In this document: positions 8,751-17,846 of the stretch, in pieces | Numbering within the stretch: the first letter of the stretch is position 1 | Layout: each line of letters begins with the position of its first letter | Source of the DNA: Caballeronia fortuita | GTDB taxonomy: Bacteria; Pseudomonadota; Gammaproteobacteria; Burkholderiales; Burkholderiaceae | NCBI RefSeq assembly: GCF_001544835.2 | Contig: NZ_FCNX02000014.1 | Location: forward strand, 124,001-188,000 | Length of the DNA: 64,000 nt | Direction: 5' to 3' | Notes under the pieces: model-generated | Databases searched by the model: none | What the model was told of the DNA's origin: nothing | What the model saw: only the letters and a program-made list of their open reading frames with translations | Translations under genes and position numbers: made by a program

Positions 8751-11279
8751 ATGGACATGGCTCAAGGCTTCTCCGTCGCGGAACCGCAGCCGAGCGTGGG
8801 CGAAGCGTTCGATATCGTCCTGAAGCCGGCGCCGCATGCCGGGCTCGATCGCGCGCTCGCGGACCGGCTCACGGACATCCGCATCGACGAAAATCTCTTT
8901 GCGATCGGCCGCGCCGAGGCGCCGTTCGATACGAGCCCGCCCGAAGCCGTGGCGCAGTTGTCACGCCGTCACGCGCGCATCTTCATCGAGCATGGTTTCG
9001 TCTATATCGCCGATCTCGCGAGCAAGAACGGCACGGCGGTCAATGGCACGCCCGTGCGCGAAGCGCCCGCACGCGTGCGCAGCGGCGATGTGATTTCGTT
9101 CGGCAGCAAGCTGTCGTATCGCGTGCAGTTCGCGCCGCGCGCGCGGCGTCTTTCTGCACCTAAGCCGGTCGGCATCACGCTCACGCCGCAGCGCGACGAT
9201 CTCGGGCTTCATCCAATCGAACTCGCGCAGTTTCCGTTTCTCGTCAGCAAGACCGACGAGACGTTCGCGCGCTATCGCGAGCAGTATCCGCATCAGGTGA
9301 ACTACGTGTCGCGCCGGCATGCGCATGTGTTCATCAAGAGCGGCGCGCCTTTCGTCGAAGACCTCGGCAGCACCAACGGCACGTTCGTCAACGGTGAGCG
9401 GCTCGGCGCGTCGGCGGTCGAGTTGCAGAACGGCGACACCGTCGCGTTCGGCGGCACGCACTTCGCGTACAAGGTGCATCTGCACGGCGACGAAGCCGAA
9501 TCGACGCTCACCGAAATGGCCGCGCAAGACGCGCAATCTTTCGACGGCGACCTCGACAGCGACAAGACCACCTTCGTCGGTTCGGCGCATTCGTTTCTCG
9601 ACATCTTCTGCGTCGATCAGGCCGCCGCGCGCGACGACGAAGTCAACGAAGAGGCGCAGCCGCAGCCCGCCGACGACACGCGCCCGGACGCGCGGGCGGC
9701 GAAGCGCGGCAAGTTCGCGCTCTTCGTGTCGGAATTGCGTCGAGCACTTGCGAGCGACGACGCCCACGCCGTGCGCCGCACGCGCATCGTGTTCGTATGT
9801 GTGCTCGCCGTGCTCGTCGCGGTCGGCGCGGCGTTGTTCTATACCGGTTCCTCCGAACGCGAAGCGAAGTCGCTGATGGCGCGCGGCGCGTTCAGCGAAG
9901 CCGCAGCCGTCACGAACGACTATCTGAAGACGCATCCGAAAGACGCGCAGTTCGCGGCGATGAACACGGAGGCCGTGCTCAAGTCGAACGTGCCGCGCTG
10001 GCTCGCTGCATCGAAGAAGGGCGATGCAGCGAGCGCGGACGCGATCATTGCGCAGATGCGAGCGCTCGGCGAGCACAACGCCGACGTGCATTCGCTCATC
10101 GACGAACTCGAATGGATCGGCAAGCTGGAAAGCTTCGTCACGGCGCGCGGCGGCGCGGATGCACCGATCCGCATCTATGGCGACGAGGCGCGCATCGGCG
10201 CGATACTGAAGCACTGGGAAGCGGACGCGGCGGGGCATCAGCGCGATCTGGACCGCATCGCGGGCTACGTGCCCGAGTTCCGCGATCCGTATGCGCTCGC
10301 GCTGAGCCATCTGCGCAAACTGCAAAGCGACGACTCCGTGTATCTCGCGGCCATCGACAGGCTCGATGCGAGCATCGTGAAGAGTCTCGCCCAAGACGAT
10401 CCCGATGCGATAGGCGCGACGCTGAAGGAATACGCCGACAAGTATCCGCGCCTCGCGGGACTCGATCGCGTGCGCGCCGATCTCGATGCATACGCGAGTC
10501 TGCGCCGCAGTCTCAATGGCGCGAGCCTCGCGCCGCTTGCAAACGGTATGAGCAAGGCGAATTTTTCGACGCCGCCGTTCCAGGAAAAATTGCGGCAGAT
10601 GGGCGCGAGCCAGTTGCCGCCGCCCAATGTGCTCGCGCAATACACCGCGGTCGCCGATGCATGGAATCGTGGCCAGAGCGCGCAAGCGATCGATGCTCTG
10701 CAAAAGCTGCCGCAAGGCGCGTGGTCGCCGACCGTGCAAAAGGAACTTGCGCACAAGAAGGCCGTGGCCGCGCAATTCGCCGATCTGCAAAAGGCGCGCG
10801 GCTCGAAGAGCTATGAAGATGCGCTGCTGTCGTTCTACGAAACGCTCGATCTCGATGGCGACACGTACTACGCGAAAGCCGTCGCGCCCGAGGTCGCATC
10901 GTTGAAGGACAAGGCGACCGCGCGCGCGCAATCGTTGATGACGCAGGCGCAGACATCATGGCAGCAGTATCGGACGAATGGCGGCATCGGTGGTTCGCAG
11001 CGGCTCGAATCGGGTGTATCGGATGTGTTCAGGACGCAGGCGCGGCTCTTGTCCGACGCGCACGATGCGGCGACGCGCGGCATGCGCATCTTCAGGCAGG
11101 TCAAGGCCGACAGCGCGACGGCGAAGTGGTCGGCGCTCGTCAACGAGATCGACACCGAAGCGGACTTGCAGCGGCGTTCGCTGCAGGATTTGCGCATGGT
11201 GCTCGAACCGGGACTTCTCAACACGAAGCTGAGTCTGATCGGCGGAGGCACGAGCAGTGAAGAGAGACGCACACCTTAA
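8751..11279 (+). CDS. Membrane protein with two cytoplasmic FHA domains and a large predicted periplasmic region
   Basis: The protein is ~842 residues from ATG 8751; in-frame starts at 8646 and 8757 are possible and no strong ribosome site decides. FHA1 is residues ~45-127 (AIGRAEA, SRRHARIF at 71-78, SKNGTAVNG). FHA2 is ~160-245 (SRRHAHVF at 187-194, GSTNGTFVNG). A single membrane segment (IVFVCVLAVLVAVGAALFYT, 346-365) leads to ~470 helical residues probably in the periplasm. FHA domains bind phosphothreonine, so this subunit could report kinase/phosphatase status to the exporter, perhaps with the PP2C enzyme at 19418. Its stop overlaps the HlyD gene start by 23 bases, implying coupling. 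No Ser/Thr kinase is present in the window. Confidence 0.85.
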   Translation: MDMAQGFSVAEPQPSVGEAFDIVLKPAPHAGLDRALADRLTDIRIDENLFAIGRAEAPFDTSPPEAVAQLSRRHARIFIEHGFVYIADLASKNGTAVNGTPVREAPARVRSGDVISFGSKLSYRVQFAPRARRLSAPKPVGITLTPQRDDLGLHPIELAQFPFLVSKTDETFARYREQYPHQVNYVSRRHAHVFIKSGAPFVEDLGSTNGTFVNGERLGASAVELQNGDTVAFGGTHFAYKVHLHGDEAESTLTEMAAQDAQSFDGDLDSDKTTFVGSAHSFLDIFCVDQAAARDDEVNEEAQPQPADDTRPDARAAKRGKFALFVSELRRALASDDAHAVRRTRIVFVCVLAVLVAVGAALFYTGSSEREAKSLMARGAFSEAAAVTNDYLKTHPKDAQFAAMNTEAVLKSNVPRWLAASKKGDAASADAIIAQMRALGEHNADVHSLIDELEWIGKLESFVTARGGADAPIRIYGDEARIGAILKHWEADAAGHQRDLDRIAGYVPEFRDPYALALSHLRKLQSDDSVYLAAIDRLDASIVKSLAQDDPDAIGATLKEYADKYPRLAGLDRVRADLDAYASLRRSLNGASLAPLANGMSKANFSTPPFQEKLRQMGASQLPPPNVLAQYTAVADAWNRGQSAQAIDALQKLPQGAWSPTVQKELAHKKAVAAQFADLQKARGSKSYEDALLSFYETLDLDGDTYYAKAVAPEVASLKDKATARAQSLMTQAQTSWQQYRTNGGIGGSQRLESGVSDVFRTQARLLSDAHDAATRGMRIFRQVKADSATAKWSALVNEIDTEADLQRRSLQDLRMVLEPGLLNTKLSLIGGGTSSEERRTP

Positions 11280-12630
11280 ACCGTTGTCGGAGGCGCTCGG
11301 CGAACATGGCGCCGAAGGCATCGCCATATTGACGGCCGAGCCCGCGCGGCTCACGCAGGGCCTCGTCTTCGCGATGGTCGCGCTCGTCGCGTCCGCGCTC
11401 GTGTGGTCGTTCGTCGGCCATGCGGACGTGATGGTGACGGCGCAAGGCACGCTCGCGCCGGAATCGGAAGTGCGGCGTTTCTATGCGCCGATCGATGGCG
11501 AACTCGCGGACCTGTATATCGCCGAAGGGCAGCCTGTGCGCAAGGACGATGTCGTCGCGCGGCTGAATGCGCGCGGCGCGATCGAGGCGGCGACCAACGC
11601 GCTCGAAGCGCAATTGAAGCTCGACGACGCCGAGCGCGAATGGAAGCAGTTTCCCGAGAAGAAGCTGTTGATGGAGCGCAGGATCGCGGCGCTCAAGGAT
11701 CAGATGGATGTCGAAGAACATCAGCATCAGCAGCGCGTGTCGGAGGGCACGAGCAAGCTCGCGGAAGGACAGAAGGCGCAGTTGCAGGAAGCGCGCAGCA
11801 CGCTGGAAAACGCCCGCCGCGCACGCGATGCCGCGAAGGTCGAACTCGATCGCTTTCAGCGTCTGCTTGCGTTGCCGGGCGGCGGCGGCGTGGCCGAAGC
11901 GCAGGTCGACGCGAAGCGCAACGCATATCTCGAAGCGGATGGCGCGTATCGCGTGGAGCAATCGCGGCTTGCGGAACTCGACTTTCGTTTGAGCCACGAT
12001 TTCACGCAGGCCAAGCGTCAACTGGAAACGAGCGGTCAGGAAGCGACGAGCCTGCGTCTGCAATACGAGGCCGCGATGCGCGAAGTCGCGAGCACCGAAG
12101 ACAAGCTGCGTTTGCAACTGCAAACTGCGCGCCTCGTCGCGGATGCGGCCGCGCGCATCAAGTTCGAGAACATCGATAAAGATAACTTCCTGCTGATCCT
12201 CGCGCCGGTGTCGGGCGTGGTGACCGATGTGACATCGACGCAGCCTGGCGACAAGATTCAGGCGAACACGCCGCTCGGCGGCATCGCGCCGGCCAATGCG
12301 AAGCCGGTGCTGAAGATCGAGATCGCCGAGCACGATCGCGCGTTCCTGCGTGAAGGGCAGCGCGTGAAGCTCAAGTTCAATGCGTTTCCTTATCAGCGCT
12401 ATGGCGTGATCGAAGGCACGCTCGCCTTCATCTCGCCCGCGACCAAGCCGAGCCCTTCGAGCAAGCAACCGGTCTACGAAGGACGCGTGACGCTCGATCG
12501 CGACTTCTATCAGATCGCGGACACGAAGTATCCGCTGCGTTACGGCATGACGGCGAGCGCCGAGATAGTCGTGCGCGAGCGGCGTCTGATCGATCTGGGG
12601 CTCGACCCGTTCCGCAATGTGGCGGGATAA
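11257..12630 (+). CDS. HlyD-family membrane fusion (adaptor) protein of the exporter
   Basis: The protein is 457 residues. GTG 11257 follows GGAGG (11244-11248) at 8 bases, inside the end of the FHA gene. A short cytoplasmic N-terminus precedes one membrane segment (residues ~35-54). It then has the biotinyl-lipoyl half-motifs (YAPIDGELADLYIAEGQPV; later ILAPVSGVVTDVTSTQPGDK), a long coiled-coil hairpin (~100-290), and a C-terminal beta domain (EIAEHDRAFLREGQRVKLKF, LRYGMTASAEIVVRER). This is the usual type I secretion adaptor linking the inner-membrane ABC protein to the TolC-like duct. Order and overlap with neighbours support one machine. Confidence 0.9.
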   Translation: MKRDAHLKPLSEALGEHGAEGIAILTAEPARLTQGLVFAMVALVASALVWSFVGHADVMVTAQGTLAPESEVRRFYAPIDGELADLYIAEGQPVRKDDVVARLNARGAIEAATNALEAQLKLDDAEREWKQFPEKKLLMERRIAALKDQMDVEEHQHQQRVSEGTSKLAEGQKAQLQEARSTLENARRARDAAKVELDRFQRLLALPGGGGVAEAQVDAKRNAYLEADGAYRVEQSRLAELDFRLSHDFTQAKRQLETSGQEATSLRLQYEAAMREVASTEDKLRLQLQTARLVADAAARIKFENIDKDNFLLILAPVSGVVTDVTSTQPGDKIQANTPLGGIAPANAKPVLKIEIAEHDRAFLREGQRVKLKFNAFPYQRYGVIEGTLAFISPATKPSPSSKQPVYEGRVTLDRDFYQIADTKYPLRYGMTASAEIVVRERRLIDLGLDPFRNVAG

Positions 12631-12703
12631 GCATGGGGGGTTATCGCAGCGCCGAAACGCGAACATGATGCGCAATTCAACATGGAACCGAACGGAGAAC
12701 GAT

Positions 12704-13456
12704 ATGACGGCGATTGTGCGTATCGACGACGAAGTGGTCGACGTCGGCGAATTCATCAGGTTGTTGAAGTTGAACGGTCAGTTCGACAGTCTCATCGAGC
12801 AGCTCGTGCGCGACAAGCTCACCGTGCGCGCGGCGAAGAAGTCGGGCGTCGCCGTGAGTGACGACGAGATACAGAACCGCGCGGATCAATTTCGCCGCAT
12901 TCGCGGGCTGCATCGCGCGGCGGACATGAACAATTATCTCGATGCGCTGCACGTGAGTCTCGACGAGTTCGAGGTCTTCATCACCGACACGCTCTATCAG
13001 GAAAAGATGCTCGACAAGGTCGGCACCGAGCGTGAGGTCGAAGAGTACTTCCAGCTCAATTCGCCGAAGTTCGACAGCATCGAAGTGAGTCATATCCTGC
13101 TCGATACCGAAGGCAGCGCGAAGGAGATGATCTCGTACCTCAACGACGATCCCGACAGCTTCGCCGACATGGCGCGCGAGCACTCGCTTGCCGACACGCG
13201 CGAGCAGGGCGGCGTGATCGGCCGCGTGATGCGCGGGCAGATGAAGCCTGACGTCGAAGCGAAAGTGTTCAATGCGGAGGTCGGCGATCTGCTCGGGCCG
13301 TTCGTATCGGCGGATGGCGCATCGTATGAAATTTTCGCGGTGACGGCGAAGTATCCCGCGAAGCTCGACGAAGACGTATCCGCTGAAATACGCCGCCTGT
13401 TGCGCGAGGACTGGATGATGGCGCGCGCGCAGGAACACGTGATCGAAGCACGCTGA
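12704..13456 (+). CDS. PpiC/SurA-type peptidyl-prolyl isomerase without a signal peptide, in the exporter operon
   Basis: The protein is 250 residues. ATG 12704 follows GGAG (12694-12697) at 6 bases; longer in-frame starts lack this site. Residues ~1-125 are helical (RIDDEVVDVGEFIRLLKLNG), typical of the SurA-N/trigger-factor-like part. A parvulin domain follows (VSHILLDTEGSAKEMISYL, FADMAREHSLADTREQGGVI, GRVMRGQM). No signal peptide or membrane segment is seen, so it should be cytoplasmic. A reasonable inference is that it keeps the leader peptides export-competent or presents them to the C39 domain. Similar isomerase genes next to HlyD and peptidase-ABC genes are known in cyanobacteria. It is 21 bases upstream of the ABC gene. 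Confidence 0.85.
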   Translation: MTAIVRIDDEVVDVGEFIRLLKLNGQFDSLIEQLVRDKLTVRAAKKSGVAVSDDEIQNRADQFRRIRGLHRAADMNNYLDALHVSLDEFEVFITDTLYQEKMLDKVGTEREVEEYFQLNSPKFDSIEVSHILLDTEGSAKEMISYLNDDPDSFADMAREHSLADTREQGGVIGRVMRGQMKPDVEAKVFNAEVGDLLGPFVSADGASYEIFAVTAKYPAKLDEDVSAEIRRLLREDWMMARAQEHVIEAR

Positions 13457-13477
13457 CCGACGGGAACGCGATAGAAC

Positions 13478-16400
13478 ATGGACGCGCCATCGAGCCTTGA
13501 TTCGCCCGCCGAGTTTCTCTCGTCGGTCGAGATTCTTTCGCCGTTCACGCGCGAAGAGATCGAACAACTGGCCGCGCAGACCACGTCGCGGCGCTTTGGT
13601 TTCGGCGAGACCGTGTGCAATGCGGGCGAGGCCGCCGACGGGCTCTATATCGTGAAAGCCGGGTCCGTGCGCATCTTCACCGAGGAGCACGGCAAGGAAA
13701 TCAGCATGGGCGTGAAGAAGGAGCGCGAGACCTTCGCCGATATCGCAATGCTGCGCGATTATCGGCATGAGTCGTCGGTGCGCTCCTCCGGCAAGACCGA
13801 ATTGCTCTTCATTCCACGCGCGGCGATCGAGCCTGTCATCGCGCGAGCTCCGGCCGCGCTCGCATTCATCACGAGCTATGTCGCGATCAATTCGGCGGGC
13901 GGCTTCGTCGCGAAGCTGTTCGATCTGCGCGGCAAGCTCAACAAGGCCGAACTCGAAGAATGCGTGCGCAGTGTGGGCGTGAAGCGCGTCGGTGAGGGCA
14001 AGGAGATTCTCAGGCAGGAGTCGCGCGACGACCGGCGTCTCTATGTTGTACGGCAGGGCGAAGTGCGTATCGTGCGCGAAGAGGGCGGTCAAACGCTCGT
14101 GCTCGCGACGCTGGGCCCCGGCGAGATCTTCGGCGAGAAGGCCTGCGTGATGCGTCAGGAGCAGATGGCCTCGGCGATCGCCAGCACCGATACGCGCCTG
14201 CTCGTGATTCCCGAGAAAACGGTGCATTTCATCATCGAGCGCAACGTGAAGCTGCGCGAAGTGCTCGAAGAGCGCATCCGTTTTACCGAACGTGAATTGC
14301 AGCGGCAGAAGAAAATCACCGAGCGCCGCAAGCTGCCCGCGATGCTCGATCTGCACACGAAGCCCGAGATGGGCGAGCGCGTCATCAAGCGCTTCGCGTG
14401 GATCGAGCAGGCCGAAGAGATGGATTGCGGCGCGGCGTGTCTAGCGATGATCTGCCGCCACTACGGCATCAACATGACGCTCGGCAAGCTGCGGGAACTC
14501 GCGAACGTCACGACCTCGGGCGCGACGCTCGATTCGCTTGCGCGCGCCGGAGAGTCGCTCGGCTTCACGACGCGCGGCGTGCAATGCACCTTCGAATCGT
14601 TGCGTGGCTTCGAGATGCCGTTCATCGCGCATTGGGAGGGATATCACTACATCATCGTATACGGCGTGTCGAGCGAGAACGTGTGGGTCGCGGACCCGGC
14701 GATCGGCTTCAGGAAGATGACCGTGGGCGAGTTCGAGCGCGGCTGGAGCGGTACGTGTCTGCTTTTCACGCCGGGACAGGACCTCACGCAGAAGGCCGTG
14801 TCGCGCTCGCCGTGGCTGCGCTTCGTCGGTTATCTAAAGCCGTACAAGAAGATACTGCTGCATCTCTTTCTCGCGACCTTCGTCATTCAGGTGCTGGGCG
14901 TGATACCGCCGCTCATCATCCAGAACATTCTCGATGGCGTGATCGTGCATCAGAACGTGAACCTGCTGCACGTGCTGATCGCAGGTCTCATCATCGCGAG
15001 TCTCTTCACGCAGCTCATGACGACGATACGCGCGTATCTCGCGAACTTCATGGTCCGCAACATGGACTTCGCGATGATGTCGCAGTTTTTCAGGCACACG
15101 TTCTCGCTGCCGTTCGGCTTCTTCGCGAAGCGCAAGACCGGCGATGTGTTCGCGCGCTTCCAGGAGAATCACACGATCCGTGCGTTCCTCACGGAATCGA
15201 CGGTTTCGACCGTGCTCAACCTGCTGATGATCTTCATCTACTTCACGATCATGTTCCTCTACAACGTGAAGCTCACGTTGCTGCTGATCGCATTCGTGAT
15301 CCCGATGATGGTCCTCACGATCGTCGCGACGCCGCGCATCAAGCAGAACGCGCGCGAGACCTTTTCCGCCGGCACGGATGCGCGTTCCTATCTGATGGAA
15401 GCGTTGGGCGGCGTGGAGACGGTGAAGGGAATGGGCATCGAGCGCGCGGTGCGTTTGAAGTGGGAGAAGAAGTACGCGAAGTCGCTCGAAGTGCAATACA
15501 AGTCGCAGCGCTTCAATATCGTCGTCGGCTTGTGCAGCCAGTTGCTGAATGCGGCGACGACCATCGGCGTATTGTGGGTCGGCGCGAATCTCGTGCTCGC
15601 GCGCGAACTGACCATCGGCCAGTTGATTGCGTTCAACGCCTACATGGGCAGCGTGCTCGCGCCGCTGATGGGCCTCATCAACTTATGGAGCCTTCTGAAC
15701 GATGCGGGCGTCGCGATGGAGCGTCTGGGCGACGTGCTCGATATCGAGCCGGAGCAAAAGCCGGAGGACATGCAGCAGCGCGTCATGCTGCCCGACCTGC
15801 AAGGCGATATCAGCTTCAACGGCGTGTACTTCCGTTATGGCGAAGGCGATGCGCCTTATGTGCTGGAGAACATCAGCTTCGATATCAAGCCGGGCGAACT
15901 GATCGCGATCGTCGGGCGCAGCGGCTCGGGCAAGACGACGCTCGCGAAGCTGCTCGTCGGGTTTTATGCGCCGAGCGAGGGCAAGATGACCGTCGATGGC
16001 TACGATATCAATGTCGTCGACAAAGGCTTCTTTCGCGCGCAGATCGGCTATGTGATGCAGAGCAATCTGCTGTTCTCGGGAACGATCGCGGAAAACATCG
16101 CGAGCGGCGACGAGGCGCCCGACAGAAGACGCATCGAGGAAGTCGCGAAGATGGCCGACGCGCACGCCTTCATCGCGAAGATGCCGCTCGGTTACGAGCA
16201 GGTGGTCGGCGAGCGCGGCGTGGGATTGTCGGGCGGACAGATTCAGCGGCTTTGCATCGCGCGTGCGCTGTATCACGATCCGCGTCTGCTCGTATTCGAC
16301 GAAGCGACATCCGCGCTCGATACGCAATCGGAAAGCAATATCCTCGGCAACATGCAGGAAATATTGAAAGGGCGCACTGCGGTCATCATCGCGCACCGGC

Positions 16401-16537
16401 TTTCGACGATCATGCGCGCCGACAAGATTCTCGTGCTGTACGAAGGCGGCATCGTCGAACAAGGCAGGCACGACGAACTCGTCGCGAGAAAGGGCATGTA
16501 TTACCAACTCGTGCAAAAGCAACTGAGCGCAGCATGA
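13478..16537 (+). CDS. C39-peptidase ABC exporter with two N-terminal cyclic-nucleotide-binding-like domains
   Basis: The protein is 1019 residues. Residues ~15-135 and ~150-280 are two cNMP-binding folds (LYIVKAGSVRIFTEEHGKE; LYVVRQGEVRIVREEGGQ with GPGEIFGEKACV). A C39 peptidase follows with C317 in EEMDCGAACLAMICRHYG, H390 in EGYHYIIVYGVS and D406 in WVADPAIG, all catalytic positions intact. A six-helix membrane domain spans ~450-740. The ATPase has Walker A GRSGSGKTT (813-821), signature LSGGQ (917-921) and LLVFDEATSALD. Such proteins cut double-glycine leaders and export the product; the ~1000-residue layout resembles cyanobacterial HetC. The cNMP domains may gate transport, which is inference. 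It overlaps the activator gene as ATGA. Confidence 0.93.
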   Translation: MDAPSSLDSPAEFLSSVEILSPFTREEIEQLAAQTTSRRFGFGETVCNAGEAADGLYIVKAGSVRIFTEEHGKEISMGVKKERETFADIAMLRDYRHESSVRSSGKTELLFIPRAAIEPVIARAPAALAFITSYVAINSAGGFVAKLFDLRGKLNKAELEECVRSVGVKRVGEGKEILRQESRDDRRLYVVRQGEVRIVREEGGQTLVLATLGPGEIFGEKACVMRQEQMASAIASTDTRLLVIPEKTVHFIIERNVKLREVLEERIRFTERELQRQKKITERRKLPAMLDLHTKPEMGERVIKRFAWIEQAEEMDCGAACLAMICRHYGINMTLGKLRELANVTTSGATLDSLARAGESLGFTTRGVQCTFESLRGFEMPFIAHWEGYHYIIVYGVSSENVWVADPAIGFRKMTVGEFERGWSGTCLLFTPGQDLTQKAVSRSPWLRFVGYLKPYKKILLHLFLATFVIQVLGVIPPLIIQNILDGVIVHQNVNLLHVLIAGLIIASLFTQLMTTIRAYLANFMVRNMDFAMMSQFFRHTFSLPFGFFAKRKTGDVFARFQENHTIRAFLTESTVSTVLNLLMIFIYFTIMFLYNVKLTLLLIAFVIPMMVLTIVATPRIKQNARETFSAGTDARSYLMEALGGVETVKGMGIERAVRLKWEKKYAKSLEVQYKSQRFNIVVGLCSQLLNAATTIGVLWVGANLVLARELTIGQLIAFNAYMGSVLAPLMGLINLWSLLNDAGVAMERLGDVLDIEPEQKPEDMQQRVMLPDLQGDISFNGVYFRYGEGDAPYVLENISFDIKPGELIAIVGRSGSGKTTLAKLLVGFYAPSEGKMTVDGYDINVVDKGFFRAQIGYVMQSNLLFSGTIAENIASGDEAPDRRRIEEVAKMADAHAFIAKMPLGYEQVVGERGVGLSGGQIQRLCIARALYHDPRLLVFDEATSALDTQSESNILGNMQEILKGRTAVIIAHRLSTIMRADKILVLYEGGIVEQGRHDELVARKGMYYQLVQKQLSAA

Positions 16538-17844
16538 AAATACTCGACCAACCGGAAAGCGACAGCAGCGCGCCGGCACCATCGGCGATTTCGTATGCGG
16601 GACTCATCGAGAAGATCGAGATTTTGCGCTCGACGCTGCGATGGACCTCACGGCTAGAACGGCCCGAAATCGAAAAGCTCTTGCGGCAGGCAAGCGCCTT
16701 GCGCGACGAAGTCATGCAACTCTCGCACAAGGAGCGCTTCGTGCAGGCGGCCGCCGCCGAGCCGAAACGCGATCTGCCGCCGGGCGCGCGGCGGCAGGCG
16801 CTGATCGAACGCAGCTTCGTGTTCGAAGGCACGTTCGGCGATAACCCGAAGCTGCTCGAAGCGCTGGAAATCGCGGAAAAAGCCGCGCCGACGGATCTTC
16901 CCGTGTTGATCGACGGCGAGAGCGGCACCGGCAAGGAACTGATGGCTAAGGTTATTCACGCGAACGGCTCGCGCGCGGACAAGCCGTATATCTCGGTGAA
17001 CTGCGGCGCGATTCCGGACAATCTATTGGAATCCGAACTATTCGGGCATCGCAAAGGCGCGTTCACGGGCGCGACGAACGATCGCAAGGGAAAGTTCGAA
17101 AGCGCGCATACGGGCACCATCTTTCTCGATGAGATTGGCGAGTTGCCTTTGTCGGGGCAAGTGAAACTGTTGCGCGTGCTGGAAGCGCACGAAATTCAGC
17201 GCGTGGGTTCGGACGAGCCGATCGCGGTGGACACGCGCATCGTCGCGGCGACCAATCGCAATCTGCGCAAGTTCTGCGATGAAGGGCGCTTTCGCGAGGA
17301 CCTTTTCTATCGGCTGAGCGTGATTCATCTGACGCTGCCCGCATTGCGCGAGCGTCGCGATGAAATACCGCTGCTGCTCGCCTATTTCGGCGATGAGGCC
17401 GCCGCGACGTTGAAGCGCCGGCCCGTGAAGCTGTCGCCGCGACTGCGCGATTTCCTGCGCAACTATGACTATCCGGGCAATATCCGCGAGTTGAGGAACG
17501 TGGTGTACCGGCTCGCGTGTCTTGCAGGCGACATGGCCGACATCGATCATCTGCCGGTCGATATCCGGCCGAAGTCATCGCTATCGCTGGCGATGGGCGG
17601 ACCGGCCGTGAGCGGCAACGGCATTGCCGCCGCGAGTTCGCTGGCGGAAGCGAAGCGCGTTGCAAGCGACGAAGCGGAGCGCGCGTTTCTCGAACGGGGC
17701 TTGCAGGAAACCGGTGGAACGGTGGCCGAACTGGCGAGACGATACGAAATGAACCGCTCGCATCTGCAGATGCTTTTGAAGAAGCATGGGCTGCATTCCA
17801 AGGAGTTTCGTGCGGCGGCGCAGAAGAACAAGGAAACGGGTTAG
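16534..17844 (+). CDS. Sigma-54-dependent transcriptional activator of the export locus
   Basis: The protein is 436 residues. ATG 16534 overlaps the ABC stop (ATGA). Residues 1-90 are charged and helical and match no receiver, GAF, PAS or V4R domain that I recognise. The AAA+ domain follows: Walker A GESGTGKE (128-135), the sigma-54-contact loop GAFTGA (175-180), Walker B GTIFLDEIGELP (D199, E200), then RFREDLFYRLSV and YPGNIRELRN. The C-terminus is a Fis-type helix-turn-helix (TVAELARRYEMNRSHLQMLL). Its likely targets are the sigma-54-type promoters at 6388, 20667 and 20978. With no standard sensor domain, control may come through partners such as the FHA/PP2C proteins; that is inference. 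Confidence 0.9.
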   Translation: MKILDQPESDSSAPAPSAISYAGLIEKIEILRSTLRWTSRLERPEIEKLLRQASALRDEVMQLSHKERFVQAAAAEPKRDLPPGARRQALIERSFVFEGTFGDNPKLLEALEIAEKAAPTDLPVLIDGESGTGKELMAKVIHANGSRADKPYISVNCGAIPDNLLESELFGHRKGAFTGATNDRKGKFESAHTGTIFLDEIGELPLSGQVKLLRVLEAHEIQRVGSDEPIAVDTRIVAATNRNLRKFCDEGRFREDLFYRLSVIHLTLPALRERRDEIPLLLAYFGDEAAATLKRRPVKLSPRLRDFLRNYDYPGNIRELRNVVYRLACLAGDMADIDHLPVDIRPKSSLSLAMGGPAVSGNGIAAASSLAEAKRVASDEAERAFLERGLQETGGTVAELARRYEMNRSHLQMLLKKHGLHSKEFRAAAQKNKETG

Positions 17845-17846
17845 AT

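Noticed and set aside
8961..10931. Long minus-strand frame opposite the FHA gene
   Set aside because: No domain seen; the FHA motifs on the plus strand decide.
7092..12630. Reading the TolC-like/HlyD pair as a drug efflux pump
   Set aside because: No RND or drug-type ABC pump is present; a C39 peptidase ABC exporter and GG-leader genes point to peptide export.
14398..16533. Upstream extension of the activator frame through the ABC gene
   Set aside because: Only the part from ATG 16534 has recognisable domains; the extension is an out-of-frame reading of the exporter.
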